Shown here: piece by piece, positions 1 through 9,758 of the stretch
Numbering within the stretch: the first letter of the stretch is position 1
Layout: the number at the start of each line of letters is the position of its first letter
Assembly: GCA_037043455.1 (NCBI GenBank)
Contig: JAWPHD010000003.1
Coordinates: 62,001-126,000, forward strand
Source: Cyrtodaria siliqua
Lineage: Eukaryota; Mollusca; Bivalvia; Adapedonta; Hiatellidae
Direction of reading: 5' to 3'
Length of the DNA: 64,000 bases
Made by a program: the position numbers and the translations under genes
Notes under the pieces: generated by a model
Told to the model about the DNA's origin: nothing
Databases searched by the model: none
What the model saw: only the letters and a program-made list of their open reading frames with translations

Positions 1-799
1 TCTTCAGACTGTTTTTAGACTTGAGTTCAAATACTAAAATTTTGCTCACAAATGTTCTCATGACCTGCGAAATGGCAATTGTATGAAGTTGCTATTTATT
101 AGTATTTATCATGTTTACACATAGCAGCTTGTTATGAACATTTATTGTTTCAACTTATAGAAATAGTTTGATTCAAATGTACATACCTGGGCTTAAGTCA
201 GAGAATAGTCTCAGGAATGGTTGGTGAGGTCAAGGCCAGATCTCCCTGTGTTTCCATGACATGTATTTAAAATTGTTTCATCTATTTATGCATAACATTG
301 TAACAAACTCAATATCAACAGAGGTGGATGGAAAATTAAAAAGAATAAACTTAAAAGTAAAATAAACATTAACGACAATTCTAATACACCCGCATTATAT
401 AGCCTAGCTTACAATATCTCGTTATATTCAACGATATATCACTGTTACATTTGCAAAGTTAGGAGAATAAGCAAGGCAATGCGAAAGATATCATTGTAAC
501 GTTTGCAACGTTAGGAGAGTAAGCACAGCAATGCGAAAGATTTCAGATGTGTGCGTTATTTCGGGCTCGTGAAATTATTGTTTACAATTGAACGATAAAC
601 CGTGATATATTACACGATAATTCACCGTAAATGATGTTCTATTTCTTAATTAACCCAGGCTAACTGATGCATACTTTTGTATTGTTTTAGACAATGGTCA
701 TATATCACAATTTGATATATTCGGCTTGATGATGAAAATATCACTTGAGAAGAAAATTGAGTTCAATTAACAAACATACACAATATTAATACCAAAGCG

Positions 800-925
800 A
801 TAGCCCTATTGTCGACCCTTTACTGTTTGTGTTGTCTTATCTTGCCTTTTATTTATCTTTGTAATTATTGTTTGTATCTGTGCGTGTTTTTGATTGACTG
901 TTCGACTTTTGTATCTAGTTAAAGA
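800..925 (+). repeat. Repeat F2 fragment (Penelope-like 3' tail)
   Basis: A diverged copy of the F2 family: it holds the segment reading GATAGCCCTATTGTC, a T/G-rich stretch, and the end with TTGATTGACTGT and TTTTGTATCTAG. The first half usually present in longer copies (CACTGACCGTTCCAAGGCGG) is missing, so the copy looks 5'-truncated. Confidence 0.6.
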
Positions 926-1129
926 TACTATAGCTCTATATAAGGCTAGTGGGCGTGTACCGAAAGCAATGTGAGCGGTTTAACGATTGGTTTACTACCA
1001 ACTGCAAGCTCGTGAAACTTGGCTAGAAACCCGAATATAAGGCAGTTTTATAGCGAACCTATTTCATTTCTCTACCTGCAGTTGACAAAGAAGTAACATA
1101 CAAATACACAACCAGTCACTGACAAATAT

Positions 1130-1200
1130 TATAGCTATGCGAGTTTCGAACCCATGATATTCGGATTGACAATCACTCCTCTTTGCCATTGGGCTAATCC
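1130..1200 (-). repeat. tRNA-like fragment (SINE head remnant)
   Basis: Read on the minus strand the segment resembles a tRNA: GGATTAGCCCAATGGC, an anticodon-arm-like GGATTGTCAATCC-type core (loop TGTCAAT, anticodon GTC, Asp) and a B-box-like GGGTTCGAAACTC. The D arm is degenerate and no acceptor stem closes, so I read it as a tRNA-derived SINE head or pseudogene. A similar anticodon arm occurs on the plus strand at 1490-1553. Confidence 0.45.
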
Positions 1201-1489
1201 AATTAGTTGATAAATAGCGTTATTATTTTTATCGATATACTGTTAGCATTGTAGACGTTAACCTGTGTTTACTTTGTGTGTGTTTGATTCAACGCCTTTC
1301 TAAGTGCATACTTGAATCAAAGATTTCGAAAATAAAACGCCCCAGAAAATATTGATGACAAATTCGAACATTCGAATAGTGTACGCTGAAATTATACTAT
1401 GTCTGTTTTGTTGAAATAACGTTGAAAAATAACCCAAAATACATTATTAAAGACTATATAGTTAAAACGAAAAGTAGTATTTCAGTTGC

Positions 1490-1553
1490 CTAAAATGGCT
1501 ATGTATACGGATTGTCAATCCGGAAATCTCGAGTTCAAATCCCGTGTTGAGCG
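1490..1553 (+). repeat. tRNA-like fragment (SINE head remnant)
   Basis: ACGGATTGTCAATCCGGAAA gives a perfect 5-bp anticodon stem with GTC anticodon, followed by GAGTTCAAATCCC, a good B-box/T-arm. The D-arm side (AATGGCTATGTAT) is poor. It points away from the similar minus-strand fragment at 1130-1200, making an inverted pair. Confidence 0.45.
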
Positions 1554-1699
1554 AACTATTTTTCAATTATTAGGACTGTGATGTTTTTTATATCGATGTT
1601 GCTACAACGAACGACGGATTAAAAACGATGTCCCGGTATAGGTTATTCCCCATTATATTCGGATTTTCGGATAGTTTCACAAGCATGAATTTGGTAGTA

Positions 1700-1770
1700 A
1701 GCCGACCGTAAAACCCCTCCCATTTGGGTAAAACCCCTCCCATTTGGGGGGAGGGGTTTTACGGTCGGCT
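1700..1770. repeat. Perfect 22-bp inverted repeat (hairpin)
   Basis: Arms 1700-1721 and 1749-1770 are exact reverse complements (AGCCGACCGTAAAACCCCTC plus two C on the left). The intervening 27 bases repeat the TAAAACCCCTCCCATTTGGG motif once more, so the structure is a duplication followed by an inversion. It lies exactly at the upstream edge of the Penelope-like reverse-transcriptase fragment. Confidence 0.9.
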
Positions 1771-1773
1771 GGG

Positions 1774-2530
1774 TCTTTCACCAGATACCCAGGCAGATAT
1801 TACTGAAGCCTTTAATGACACCTATCGGTATCTGGATGACATATTGAACATTGACAACCCTTTCTTTCCAACTGTGGTTAATAATATTTATCCTAAAGAA
1901 CTTCAGCTTAACAAAGCTAATATATCTGATAATAACGCTTCTTTTCTTGATTTAGATCTCTCGATTGAGAATGGTGAAATAATTAGCAAAATCTATGACA
2001 AGAGAGATGATTTTAATTTTGACATTGTTAATTATACCCCACTTCGATCGGGATGTTCCACGAGCAACTTCTTATGGGGTTTATGTGTCTCAACTTATTC
2101 GTTTTTCAAGAGCTTGTACTCGAGTTGAGGGCTTTAATATTCGTAATATTTGTATAACTAAAAAGCTACTCAATCAGGGTTACCGTTACCATAAACTTCG
2201 TAAAATCTTTGCACACTTTTATTATCGTAACCCTGAGCTTCTTTCCAAATATAAAAGTAATTGAAGGACTCTTCTGCGACAAGGAATATCACAACCTGAC
2301 TTCTATGGTGATTTGATTTATAAACTTCGTAAAATTCTTGGTCATGATCACTTTCATACTATCTTTGTTAAACTTGTTAAAAAGTTTATCAAAAGAGGTT
2401 ATGACACTATCATTTTGCAACGTACTGTATGCTTGGTGGTGGACCCTTTTACAGTTCGCCCCTATGCTTTGATCTTTAATTGTACGATGGCCGGACAGGC
2501 TGTGGACCCTATGATGACGCCTACCTAAAG
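1774..2530 (+). pseudogene. Penelope-like reverse transcriptase fragment
   Basis: Two or three frames together encode a reverse-transcriptase C-terminal half. Seen: RYLDDILNIDNPFF (catalytic YLDD), IYPKELQLNKAN, FLDLDLSIENGE, KIYDKRDDFNFDIVNY, then after frame changes GYRYHKLRKIF and ISQPDFYGDLIYKLRKI, CLVVDPFTV. The order (YLDD, FLDL.LSI.NG, KIYDKRDDF) matches a reverse-transcriptase family widespread in invertebrates that I assign, from memory and with moderate certainty, to Penelope-like elements. At least one frameshift (about 2040-2110) and the loss of the N-terminal half make it dead. Its 3' flank continues into repeat F2. It sits inside the gene A intron in sense orientation and has no counterpart in gene B. 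Confidence 0.7.
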
Positions 2531-2872
2531 CCCAATGGGACGGTGGCGTTTGATGTTTGTCTATGATCTTTCTTGTCGTGCCCTTAATGTTTATTCTCTT
2601 GTTGCTCTGCTTCTGCCAAGTCATTGAGTACCTTCATTGTGGCTTTCTAGGCTATTGTTTTCTTTGTATTATATTTACACGAGCATATTTGTGGTTTACT
2701 TTGGCCTTTGTTGCCACTGACCGTTCCAAGGCGGTAGCCCTATTGTCAACCCCTTTGTGTTTGTGATGTCGTTTGCATTTTGTTATTACTTTTACCTTCT
2801 CGTTTGTCTGTTTGCGTGTTTGTTTTTGTGTTTTGTGCATGTATGTTGTTTTCCCTGCACCCACAAGCTCCC
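2531..2872 (+). repeat. Repeat F2, long copy (3' UTR of the Penelope-like element)
   Basis: Continuous with the reverse-transcriptase fragment upstream: a segment with TCTTGTCGTGCCCTTAATG and TGCCAAGTCATTGAG, then CACTGACCGTTCCAAGGCGG, TAGCCCTATTGTC and the T-rich TTGTTTGTCTGTTTGCG stretch. The continuity indicates that F2 copies elsewhere in the window are 5'-truncated 3' ends of this element. The copy ends in a reverse piece of S1 (2872-2905). Confidence 0.7.
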
Positions 2873-2991
2873 AAAGGATCACCTTTATCAGTATTTATTA
2901 TGTAGAGCTATAGTATCCTTAAATAGTGTTATTTTTATTTATTTATTATACACCCTTTCGAAGAATGGGGGCGCATATTGCTTTGCAAATG

Positions 2992-3078
2992 TCGGTCGAT
3001 CTGTCTATCGGTCTGTCAGTTGGTTTGTCGGTCGGTCTGTTGGTCGGTCGGTCGGTCGGTCGGTCAGTCGATCGGTCC
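2992..3078. repeat. GGTC/TCGG microsatellite
   Basis: Degenerate tandem (GGTC)n, about 20 units, opening the 161-bp satellite downstream. Confidence 0.85.
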
Positions 3079-3084
3079 ATCCCG

Positions 3085-3545
3085 AAATATTGTCTTCGCA
3101 ATAACTCAAGAACAGCTGGTACTATAAACTCTAAACTTGGAAGGAATGTATACGTCGTGGTCTAGTTGTGCATCTCGCCTTTTGGGTAGATTCGCCTAAG
3201 AAATGTGGTTGCCATGGTAACAAAACTTGTAAAAAAATCACTAAAAAATACTTCTCTTCGTGATAACTCAAGAACAGCTGGCATTACAAAACTTGAAACT
3301 TGGCAAGAATGTTTTTGTCATGGTCTAGTTGTGCACTTCCCCTTTTGGATAGATTCGCATAAGAAATGTGGTTGCCACGGTAACAAGACTTGTAAAAAAT
3401 CGCAAAATGTGCCTGTCTTCGCGATAACTCAAGAACAGCTGTCACTGCAAACTCAAAACTTGGCAGGAATATTTGTGTCATGGTGCAGTTGTGCACCTCC
3501 TCTTGTGGATACATTTGTATAAGGAATGTGCTTGCCTTGGTAACA
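3085..3545 (+). repeat. 161-bp satellite, block 1
   Basis: Three diverged units spaced about 160-163 bp; the phrase GATAACTCAAGAACAGCTG recurs near 3100, 3263 and 3423, with GTGGTTGCCANGGTAAC at each unit end. The array resumes at 3958 and again after 4499, so S1 (3546-3957) and an F2 copy (4194-4498) are insertions into it. Confidence 0.85.
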
Positions 3546-3957
3546 ATAAATACTGAAAAGGTGATCCATTGGAAGCAACAAAACACAAACAGTAGAGAAA
3601 AGTAGCAGACTTGGTTTTATTGAGTCTGTTCATGAGTGGTAATTATAAGATGCAACACCCGTCAAGCACCGGCTTAAGCGATATTCTACTTTAAAGCAAC
3701 ACAGTATGGGATCGATGATCCCAAAGGACCAGTAAATAATAACACTACTAGTTTGTAGTAGTCGGGGCGACATTTTACGGCCATCACACAGCACTAAACA
3801 AACGCTGGTGTGAATGTCAATAAATACTGAAAAGGTGATCCCTAGGAAGCAACAAACACAAACAAGAGAGACACGTAGCAGACTCGGTTTTATTGAATCT
3901 GTTCATGAGTGATAAATTCACTAATTAAAAGATGCAATACACCTCACGACACCTAAA
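3546..3957 (+). repeat. Repeat S1, 1.5 tandem units inserted in satellite
   Basis: Unit one (3546-3820) begins AATAAATACTGAAAAGGTG and carries the S1 core: GCAGACTTGGTTTTATTGAG, GCACCGGCTTAAGCG, GGATCGATGATCCCAAAGGACC and CACTAAACAAACGCTGGTG. Unit two starts at 3821 and stops about 140 bp later. The head-to-tail join mirrors the three-unit array at 22095. Confidence 0.8.
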
Positions 3958-4193
3958 ACTTGTAAAAAATCACTAAACATGTCTTGTCTTCGCGATAACT
4001 CAAGAACAGCTGGCATTTCAAACTCGAAACTTAGCAGGAATGTTTGTGTCTTGTACTAGCTGTGCATCTCGCCCTTTGGGTAGATTTGCCTAAGAAATGT
4101 GGTTGCTATGGTACAATACATGTAAAAAAATCACTAAAAATTGCTTGTCTTCGTGATAACTCAAGAACTTCTGGCACTATAAACTCGAAACTT
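3958..4193 (+). repeat. 161-bp satellite, block 2
   Basis: Continuation of block 1 after the S1 insertion: GATAACTCAAGAACAGCTGG near 3993 and GATAACTCAAGAACTTCTGG near 4155, with the shared GTGGTTGC motif. A last scrap (TTGGCAGGAATGTTTGTGTC) lies at 4501-4520, beyond the F2 insertion. Confidence 0.85.
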
Positions 4194-4498
4194 CTGCCTT
4201 GTTGGTTAGAGATTAAATCATGGCGGGGATTTCTTTATTTACACTGTCCTGTTTTAATGGGATGACAGTAGGGTAAGTGTGAGGTTTGGTGCACCCTAGA
4301 ACCGGTTTAAACCCCCAGTGGCCTACTTTGCCACTGACCGTTCCAAGGCGGTAGCCCTATTGTCAATCCTTTTTGTGTTTGTGATGTCGTTTTCATTTAT
4401 TATTGCTTTTGCCTTCTTGTTTGTCTGTTTGCGTGTTTGTTTCTGTGTTTTACTGTCCTCCTTGAATGCTACTTTCCCTGTCCGATCTTTTTATATTT
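4194..4498 (+). repeat. Repeat F2 insertion into satellite
   Basis: About 305 bp: begins with CTGCCTTGTTGGTTAGAG, carries TTTACACTGTCCTGTTTTAATG, GGTGCACCCTAGAACCGG, GCCACTGACCGTTCCAAGG and ends TCCGATCTTTTTATATTT. The uninterrupted satellite reads GAAACTTGGCAGG; here GAAACTT and CTTTGGCAGG flank the insert, consistent with a CTT target duplication. The fixed 3' end and variable 5' end fit target-primed retroposition. Confidence 0.75.
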
Positions 4499-4675
4499 CT
4501 TTGGCAGGAATGTTTGTGTCATAGTCGTTTAAAGGGACATATATGTTTTACTAACATCTCTTGTTGATTTTTTTGCATTTTTATGTGTGTGTGAGTGTGT
4601 GGCGGGGTAGGGGTCGGTGTGTGTGTGGGTGGAGGGGGCGGGGAGAGTTTGGAGGTGTGGAGATTGTTGTCGTTA

Positions 4676-5036
4676 TGATTGTATTCACAAACTACGTAGA
4701 TCTTTCTCTAAATTCTACCGCCGCAACGAGGGCCTGCTGGAAAAGTACAACACCAACCATAAAACACTTCTGCGACTAGGCATATCACAACCCCCATTTT
4801 ATGGAGATGTGGTCTATAAACTTCGAAATTTATAGGGGTCTGACGGGTTTCCTGACCGCGTTACAAATTTAATCAGGAAGTTCGCCAGAAAAGGATATAA
4901 CCCTTTGGTTTTACAGCGCGCTGCATGTTTAGTGATTGACCCCTCTACAGTCAGTCATTACGCTTCACTTTTCACTTGTGCGATGACTGGACTACCTCTT
5001 GGGACTCTATGATTGTACCTACTGAAACCCCAACTA
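4676..5036 (+). pseudogene. Penelope-like RT C-terminal fragment
   Basis: Frames broken by stops encode KLRRSFSKFYRRNEGLLEKY, LLRLGISQPPFYGDVVYKLR, then RKFARKGYNPLVLQRAACLV and DPSTVSHYASLFTCAMTG. The same block order as at 2161-2530, so this is a second copy of the same element's C terminus, followed by a diverged F2 tail. It lacks the YLDD region and has a TAG after YKLRNL. Confidence 0.7.
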
Positions 5037-5460
5037 AGAGAGGTGGTTGCATGAGCGTTCGTCTTTAGCTGCAACTACTATGGTTGTTTAGTACGATTCT
5101 GGATACATCCTGAGATCTTTATTATTTTGTATGTGTTTCTTTAGTTAGTTTATCTGGATGTGGACTTTATTGTTAGAGAATTCCTTCTGATGGGATATAG
5201 TTTTGTTTACACTGTCTTGTCTATTTGGGCGCTGAAGACAGGATAATAGCGAGGATTGTGCGCATTTAAAATCGATTCTAGCTAACCAGTAGGCCTTATT
5301 GCCTACTGACCGTTCCAAGTCGGTAACCCTGTCTTCACCAAACTTTCTGTTGTTTTTTGTCTCTTTCATTATATTATCAAGTCCTTGTTTGTAGTACTGT
5401 GCGGACCTACGATGCCACTGCGTTCGGACGCTGTGGTTTCTATAGGACCTATATCTCATT
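5037..5460 (+). repeat. Diverged F2 tail
   Basis: Follows the RT fragment and keeps F2 landmarks in order: GTTAGAGAATTCC, TTTACACTGTCTTGTC, AGTAGGCCTTATTGCCTACTG, ACCGTTCCAAGTCGGTAACC. More divergent than other copies, so probably older. Confidence 0.55.
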
Positions 5461-5625
5461 CATGTCTTTATCTTTATTACAAATTTAGCACCAACTAATT
5501 CATTTTGAGCAATTGAAAAAGGTATTTTTCTCTTTGGAACTTTTCAACTGGAAAGTGGTGTTGGGTAACAATAGAGGAATTGGGTAACAATAGGTTCAAA
5601 TTATTGGTTTATTGAGATGTTCAAG

Positions 5626-5759
5626 AAATATAAAAAAGATCGGACAGGGAAAATAGCATTCAAGGAGGACAGTCAACCACAAAACACAGAAACAAACATG
5701 GAAATAGACGAAAAAGACGGCAAAAGTAATAATAAAAGCAAACGATATCACAAACACAA
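5626..5759 (-). repeat. Short F2 insertion with an empty site in gene B
   Basis: A 134-bp minus-strand F2 3' end. Gene A reads TTCAAG, insert, AAGTTAACAAG; the aligned gene B site at about 49115 reads TTTTCAAGTTAACAAG with no insert. This gives the exact borders, an AAG target duplication, and shows that insertion followed the A/B duplication (or was lost from B). Confidence 0.8.
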
Positions 5760-6206
5760 AAGTTAACAAGTTGTTTCCTTCCAACTGATTTGGTTTGATT
5801 GTTTTAATTATAATTTGAACATTACCGCAATGTTTTCAATGATATAACATATTTTGATGAGGAATAATGAGTTTTTTATGGCAAGAAAGTTTTTGTTTTA
5901 TAATTCCAAAACTGGATCGTCAGAATTAAACCTAGAGATTGTTCGTGTATCCCCTTAATACTGGCTTCTTCTGTAATTGTAAAGACAAACACACTTGTCC
6001 ATGTCTACAGTATGTCATTATAATCCGAGGGGTGTTCATTATATTTTGTCAATGCATGAATAGCTCAAGAATAACAGCTAAGGAGAATATTTGGCTTTCA
6101 CGTTTGCATAGAGATAATCATTTCCTATCAAAGATACTACAGTTATCGATATATAATCAAAATCTATGACAAGTTGAAAGAGGCTAGTCATTGGCTACTG
6201 TGTAAA

Positions 6207-6345
6207 TAAATACTGATAACTGATAAAGGTGATCCTTTGGGAGCAACAAACATAATTAAGAGAATAAAGCAGCAGACTCGGTTTTATTGAGTCTGTTCAT
6301 GAGAAGTAATGAAAGAAGCAACACCTCTCACCTCTGAAGTATGAC
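6207..6345 (+). repeat. Repeat S1, partial copy
   Basis: Starts AATACTGATAACTGATAAAG, then GGTGATCCTTTGGGAGC and GCAGACTCGGTTTTATTGAG with GTCTGTTCATGAGAAGTAAT. The first hairpin stem is 7 bp (CAGACTC/GAGTCTG). The copy ends after AACACCTCTCACC, about half a unit. Confidence 0.75.
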
Positions 6346-6430
6346 TGGTAATCGCGCTGTAAATTCAATAGAAATGCGGGGCTAAATAAAAGCTCGCTAT
6401 AATATCGGTTTCTGACCAACATATGTTTAC

Positions 6431-6948
6431 AGAGAAATTGTCCAAGTGTATGGAGATTCTGAGGAATCTGCTAGACCAGTTTCCTCCTGGGTTCTAAGTT
6501 CAAGGCCAAGCAAGGGTCTGCCATAGATGCAACAAGATGTGGACGTCCAGTAAGCAAAATCACCGAGAGTGGAGTGCTGCTAATCAAAAAGAAGATTCTT
6601 GGTATACGATCGGATACCTAGCTAGGATGTCTGGCATATCATTAGGAAAGGCTCATCTCATTTTAAGAAAAAACTCTTAAACAGCTTGCTGGATACCCTC
6701 CATTTGCTGTATGAGGAGCAAAGTGTGACTCTTGTTAAAAATGGAACCGAACTGCTGAAATGTTTTCCCTAAATACGAAGCTCGAAAGTTTTCGAGAATT
6801 ATTACTAGGGACGAGACATGGGTTCGCTTTTTTAAGCCTAAAAGGAAAGTCTCAAATAAAATATGGGTCACTGAAGCAGCCAGGAGACCCTACATTGCGA
6901 AGAGAATAAACAGTGTCCGTCAAGTTATTTACGCATTTTCTTCACACT
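6431..6948 (+). pseudogene. mariner-family transposase remnant
   Basis: Mariner transposases cut and paste DNA with a DDD/E catalytic triad. Here, across several frames, I read REIVQVYGDSEESARP and RCGRPVSKI (N-terminal HTH region), YLARMSGISLGKAHLILRK (second HTH), then KYEARKFSRIITRDETWVRF, FKPKRKVSNKIWV and RRPYIAKRINSVRQVIYAF. The block around RDETWV is the first catalytic Asp (usually GDETWV). Sequence stops before the second catalytic Asp because S1/S2 repeats are joined at 6949. Stops and frameshifts make it non-functional. No counterpart is seen in gene B. Confidence 0.8.
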
Positions 6949-7070
6949 AAATACTGAAAAGGTGACCAGCTGTACAAAAAGAGTATGAAAGGAGCAATTT
7001 GGAAATAGCCGAACACGATAAATACAAACCCGCATGCACATTATCTTGCCCACTACTGAAAACATATCTT
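6949..7070 (+). repeat. S1 start joined to S2 fragment
   Basis: ACTAAATACTGAAAAGGTGA (S1 start) is joined after about 25 bases to the S2 head: AGAGTATGAAAGGAGCAA, TTTGGAAATAGCCGAACACG. The same S1-then-S2 order recurs at 47066-47270. The insertion truncates the mariner remnant. Confidence 0.6.
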
Positions 7071-7359
7071 TCAGGGAGAAAATATTCTGATCGAAAATCC
7101 CTTGTGTCAGCAATTTACCAGTGGCTAAGATGAACCTTAACTCCAGTATCAAAAAAACATTTCAGATATGCCTAAATCGCTTACTCTGCATTTAAGCTAA
7201 TGGAGAGTACTTTGAAGGAATATTAAGATGCGTTATGACATGCTGAACATTTTTATAAATAACACTGCAATTGGCATGAAATAATGAAAACCCCTCGTAT
7301 GCATTTGTTTAAGTATATTTAGTACATGTAGGTATAAAAACATCGAAAAGAAAATGTTG

Positions 7360-7560
7360 CATTCACAGAATACTGTCAACCAAAAACATGCATTCAACAA
7401 CAACACTAATTACAAGAAACGAACTATGGGACACCACAAACATAACAAGCACTAACATTATGGGTACTGCATTGGGGTGGCCGGAGACTATGGCTTTAAA
7501 CCAGGCTGTTTGAATAAAATACTATTGCATATTACGGTTTATTGAGGGGTGGCCCAACCC
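7360..7560 (-). repeat. Diverged F2 copy
   Basis: Minus-strand F2 landmarks: GCATTCACAGAATACTGTC, CCAAAAACATGC, AACAACAACACTAATTACAA, GACACCACAAACATAAC, then GGTGGCCGGAGAC and TTTAAACCAGGCT. The rest of 7071-7743 shows only AT-rich sequence, partly alignable to 49440-49620. Confidence 0.45.
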
Positions 7561-7743
7561 GAACTCGCAAACCTATAACGGGTGAATAAATGGATCACCA
7601 TTCATTTGGTGTGATATAAAACAAATATACATATCACTAGATTATCTCCTCAGACAATATGGGTTGAATAATAATTGATAAGAACATATTAAATATATAT
7701 CATATACTTTATTAAAACATATAACCCATTGTTTTGACTTCAG

Positions 7744-7930
7744 GATCCTGTTCGTGAGATCAAGAAAATCAACAAGTTCATGAACTATCACCGAGATGAT
7801 GACCTCATTGCAAAAATTGCAGATGCTTGCTCTTTTCACAACCTGAAAAAGGCCGACTCAGAAGTTAAAATATCTACAATGGCCCAAAAAACAAAGACTG
7901 ATGACGGGTCTTCTGTTATGTATAGAAAAG
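7744..7930 (+). CDS. Sulfotransferase gene A, penultimate coding exon
   Basis: Cytosolic sulfotransferases move the sulfuryl group from PAPS to hydroxyl or amine acceptors. This 187-bp exon follows a TTTTGACTTCAG acceptor and ends at AAAG|GTATAT. It encodes 62 residues plus one base: DPVREIKKINKFMNYHRDDD, CSFHNLKKAD (the conserved SFxxMK-like stretch) and ends MYRK, with the split Gly codon that starts the PAPS-binding RKGxxGDWKNxFT motif in the next exon. Length and both phases are identical to gene B exon 49621-49807. The reading frame is intact, so the gene looks functional as far as visible; its 5' exons lie outside the window. Acceptor substrate cannot be predicted. Confidence 0.92.
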
Positions 7931-7994
7931 GTATATTAAAATGTTGGTTTTAGATATTTTAACTCTTATAACCATATACTTATGTTTTAACATG

Positions 7995-8246
7995 CACTTC
8001 ACGTTAGCAATCACAGGGCACTGTCAACACTTAACGTTAGCATTCACAGAGCACTTTCAACACTTCACGTTAGCATTCACAGGGCACTTTAAACACTTCA
8101 CGTTAGCATTCACAGGGATCTTTCAACACTTCACGTTAGCATTCACAGGGATCTTTCAACACTTCACGTTAGCATTCACAGGGCACTTTAAACACTCCAC
8201 GTTAGCATTCACAGGGATCTTTTAACACTTCACGTTAGCATTCCTG
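7995..8246 (+). repeat. 33-bp minisatellite, gene A intron
   Basis: Seven complete units and a partial one; consensus CACTTCACGTTAGCATTCAC then AGGGCACTTTCAA. Gene B has one unit at the equivalent place (about 49868-49900), so the array expanded in A after duplication. Confidence 0.9.
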
Positions 8247-8250
8247 GAGC

Positions 8251-8518
8251 CATTACATGGTCCCAACTTAATTCCATTAAGTGATGGGAATGCTTATATT
8301 AGCCGGATTTTATAACGAATATTATCGACAATGAAACACGTCTAAAAACATTTTTGCCGATAAAATGCGATAACCTGTTTAACAATACTTGTTAAATGTT
8401 TTAATTTTACAATATGCAAACTGTTTAAGCCGACATTAATGTTTTATTTCATATCCCAGCCAACCCCGTTTTTGCTTCTTGGATGGTGTATGAAAGTTAA
8501 TACTCGGACCACGTAATA
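8251..8518. mobile_element. MITE, family CATTACGTGGTCC, copy 1
   Basis: A 268-bp non-coding element bounded by inverted ends CATTACATGGTCC and GGACCACGTAAT. Two further copies (8702-9005, 44182-44459) share the ends and the interior (AATTCCATTAAG, TAAATGTTTTAATTTTACAA, CCCAGCCAACCCCG, TTAATACTCGG). No transposase; a non-autonomous DNA element. Absent from the aligned gene B intron. Confidence 0.85.
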
Positions 8519-8701
8519 AATGTTAACCAAATACAAAAATACGCTAATATGTCTATATTTAGATAGTGCATGCTTGTATCTATTGACTCGTATGTGTGTG
8601 CGCGTTCTTGTGTGCGCGTTTCATCGGCCATTTGCATTTTGTCCTCAGACACGACACGTGGACCTAAAAATATATATGCAAAATACTTGAAGCAATACAT
8701 C

Positions 8702-9005
8702 CATTACGTGGTCCCGCCTTCATTACGTGGTCCCGCCTTAATTCCATTAACATTAAGCGATGCAAAAGCTTATATCAGCAGGATTTTATAAGGGATATTT
8801 AGACGATAAAACAAGTTTAAAACCGTTTTTTTTACTAACGAAAATAATATAACCCGTTTCAAATTACCTATTAAATGCTTTAATTTTACAATATGCAAAC
8901 CTTTTAAGCCGAAATTAAGTTTTTTTTCATGCACCAGCCAACTCCGTTTTCGCTTCTTGGAGAAGAGGTATGGGGTATGGAAGTTAATACTCGGTCCACG
9001 TAATG
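8702..9005. mobile_element. MITE copy 2, with doubled left end
   Basis: Same family as copy 1. The left terminus CATTACGTGGTCCCGCCTT occurs twice in tandem (8702 and 8721), the right end is GGTCCACGTAATG at 8993-9005. Aligned gene B sequence near 57005 lacks it. Confidence 0.85.
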
Positions 9006-9758
9006 ATAATGCTGATACATGTATTCGTAAAGCTTTATGGTGTTTGCTTTTTGCATTCATATAATAAAGAATTAACAAATCACTAACCGAACATCCGTTA
9101 TTCTGTAATTATGTTTCATATAAACCTTTATTTCGAAGGGAATTTTTCTGAAGCTTTGTTTTATGTTGTATGTCATTAAAATATGTTATTTTCAGTTTGC
9201 ATCAGTTTCAATATCATCCAAACAAAAAAAATCAATACGACGGCCATCGAAAGGTTGCCTTGATTTTTATATGGAAAACAACGTCATATTCGAATTAAAA
9301 GTTTGACAATCGTGAATGAGTTTTAAACATATCCATGTCATTTACCGAATATGTTGTGTATGATTCACATGACAAGCCAACTTTTATCAACTTTACGAAG
9401 GTTCATTGCAAATTATGAGGTTACAAGACATATGAATATTATAGCGAATACATGGGTTTCACTTAGTAAAATGTTTATAATATGTAAGATTTACAACAAC
9501 ATATTTCTGAATGAGTATCACGTTTGTATCAACATTATATAAAACAGTGTGCATGCTGCTTAAATTCTAACAAAGTTCTAATACAAAACACCAGGGGTAT
9601 AGTAATAACCTCTACCGAATATCTCTCCTACATGATGGGTATCATATGTAGCAGAGCTGTGAGAGTTGTGAGAGATCCAGAGACCCATGAGTCCAATATC
9701 AATTAACGTGCATGCTGTTGACTTTAAAGTGAAGTATTAATGACAAGTTGACATAGAG

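Larger units (their letters stand above)
1..7743 (+). other. Gene A intron, 5' part (repeat-filled)
   Basis: This stretch precedes the penultimate exon of sulfotransferase gene A. Positions 1-200 and 210-385 align, in the same order and orientation, with 46870-47065 and 47640-47835 of gene B, just after gene B's exon ending in HYEDLKE; by inference the matching exon of gene A lies just left of the window. Positions 5490-5990 align with 49005-49390. The rest is made of inserted repeats listed separately. I see no coding exon between 1 and 7743. Confidence 0.75.

Noticed and set aside
1490..1553. Functional tRNA-Asp
   Set aside because: Anticodon arm and T arm are good but the D arm and acceptor stem do not form; most likely a SINE head.
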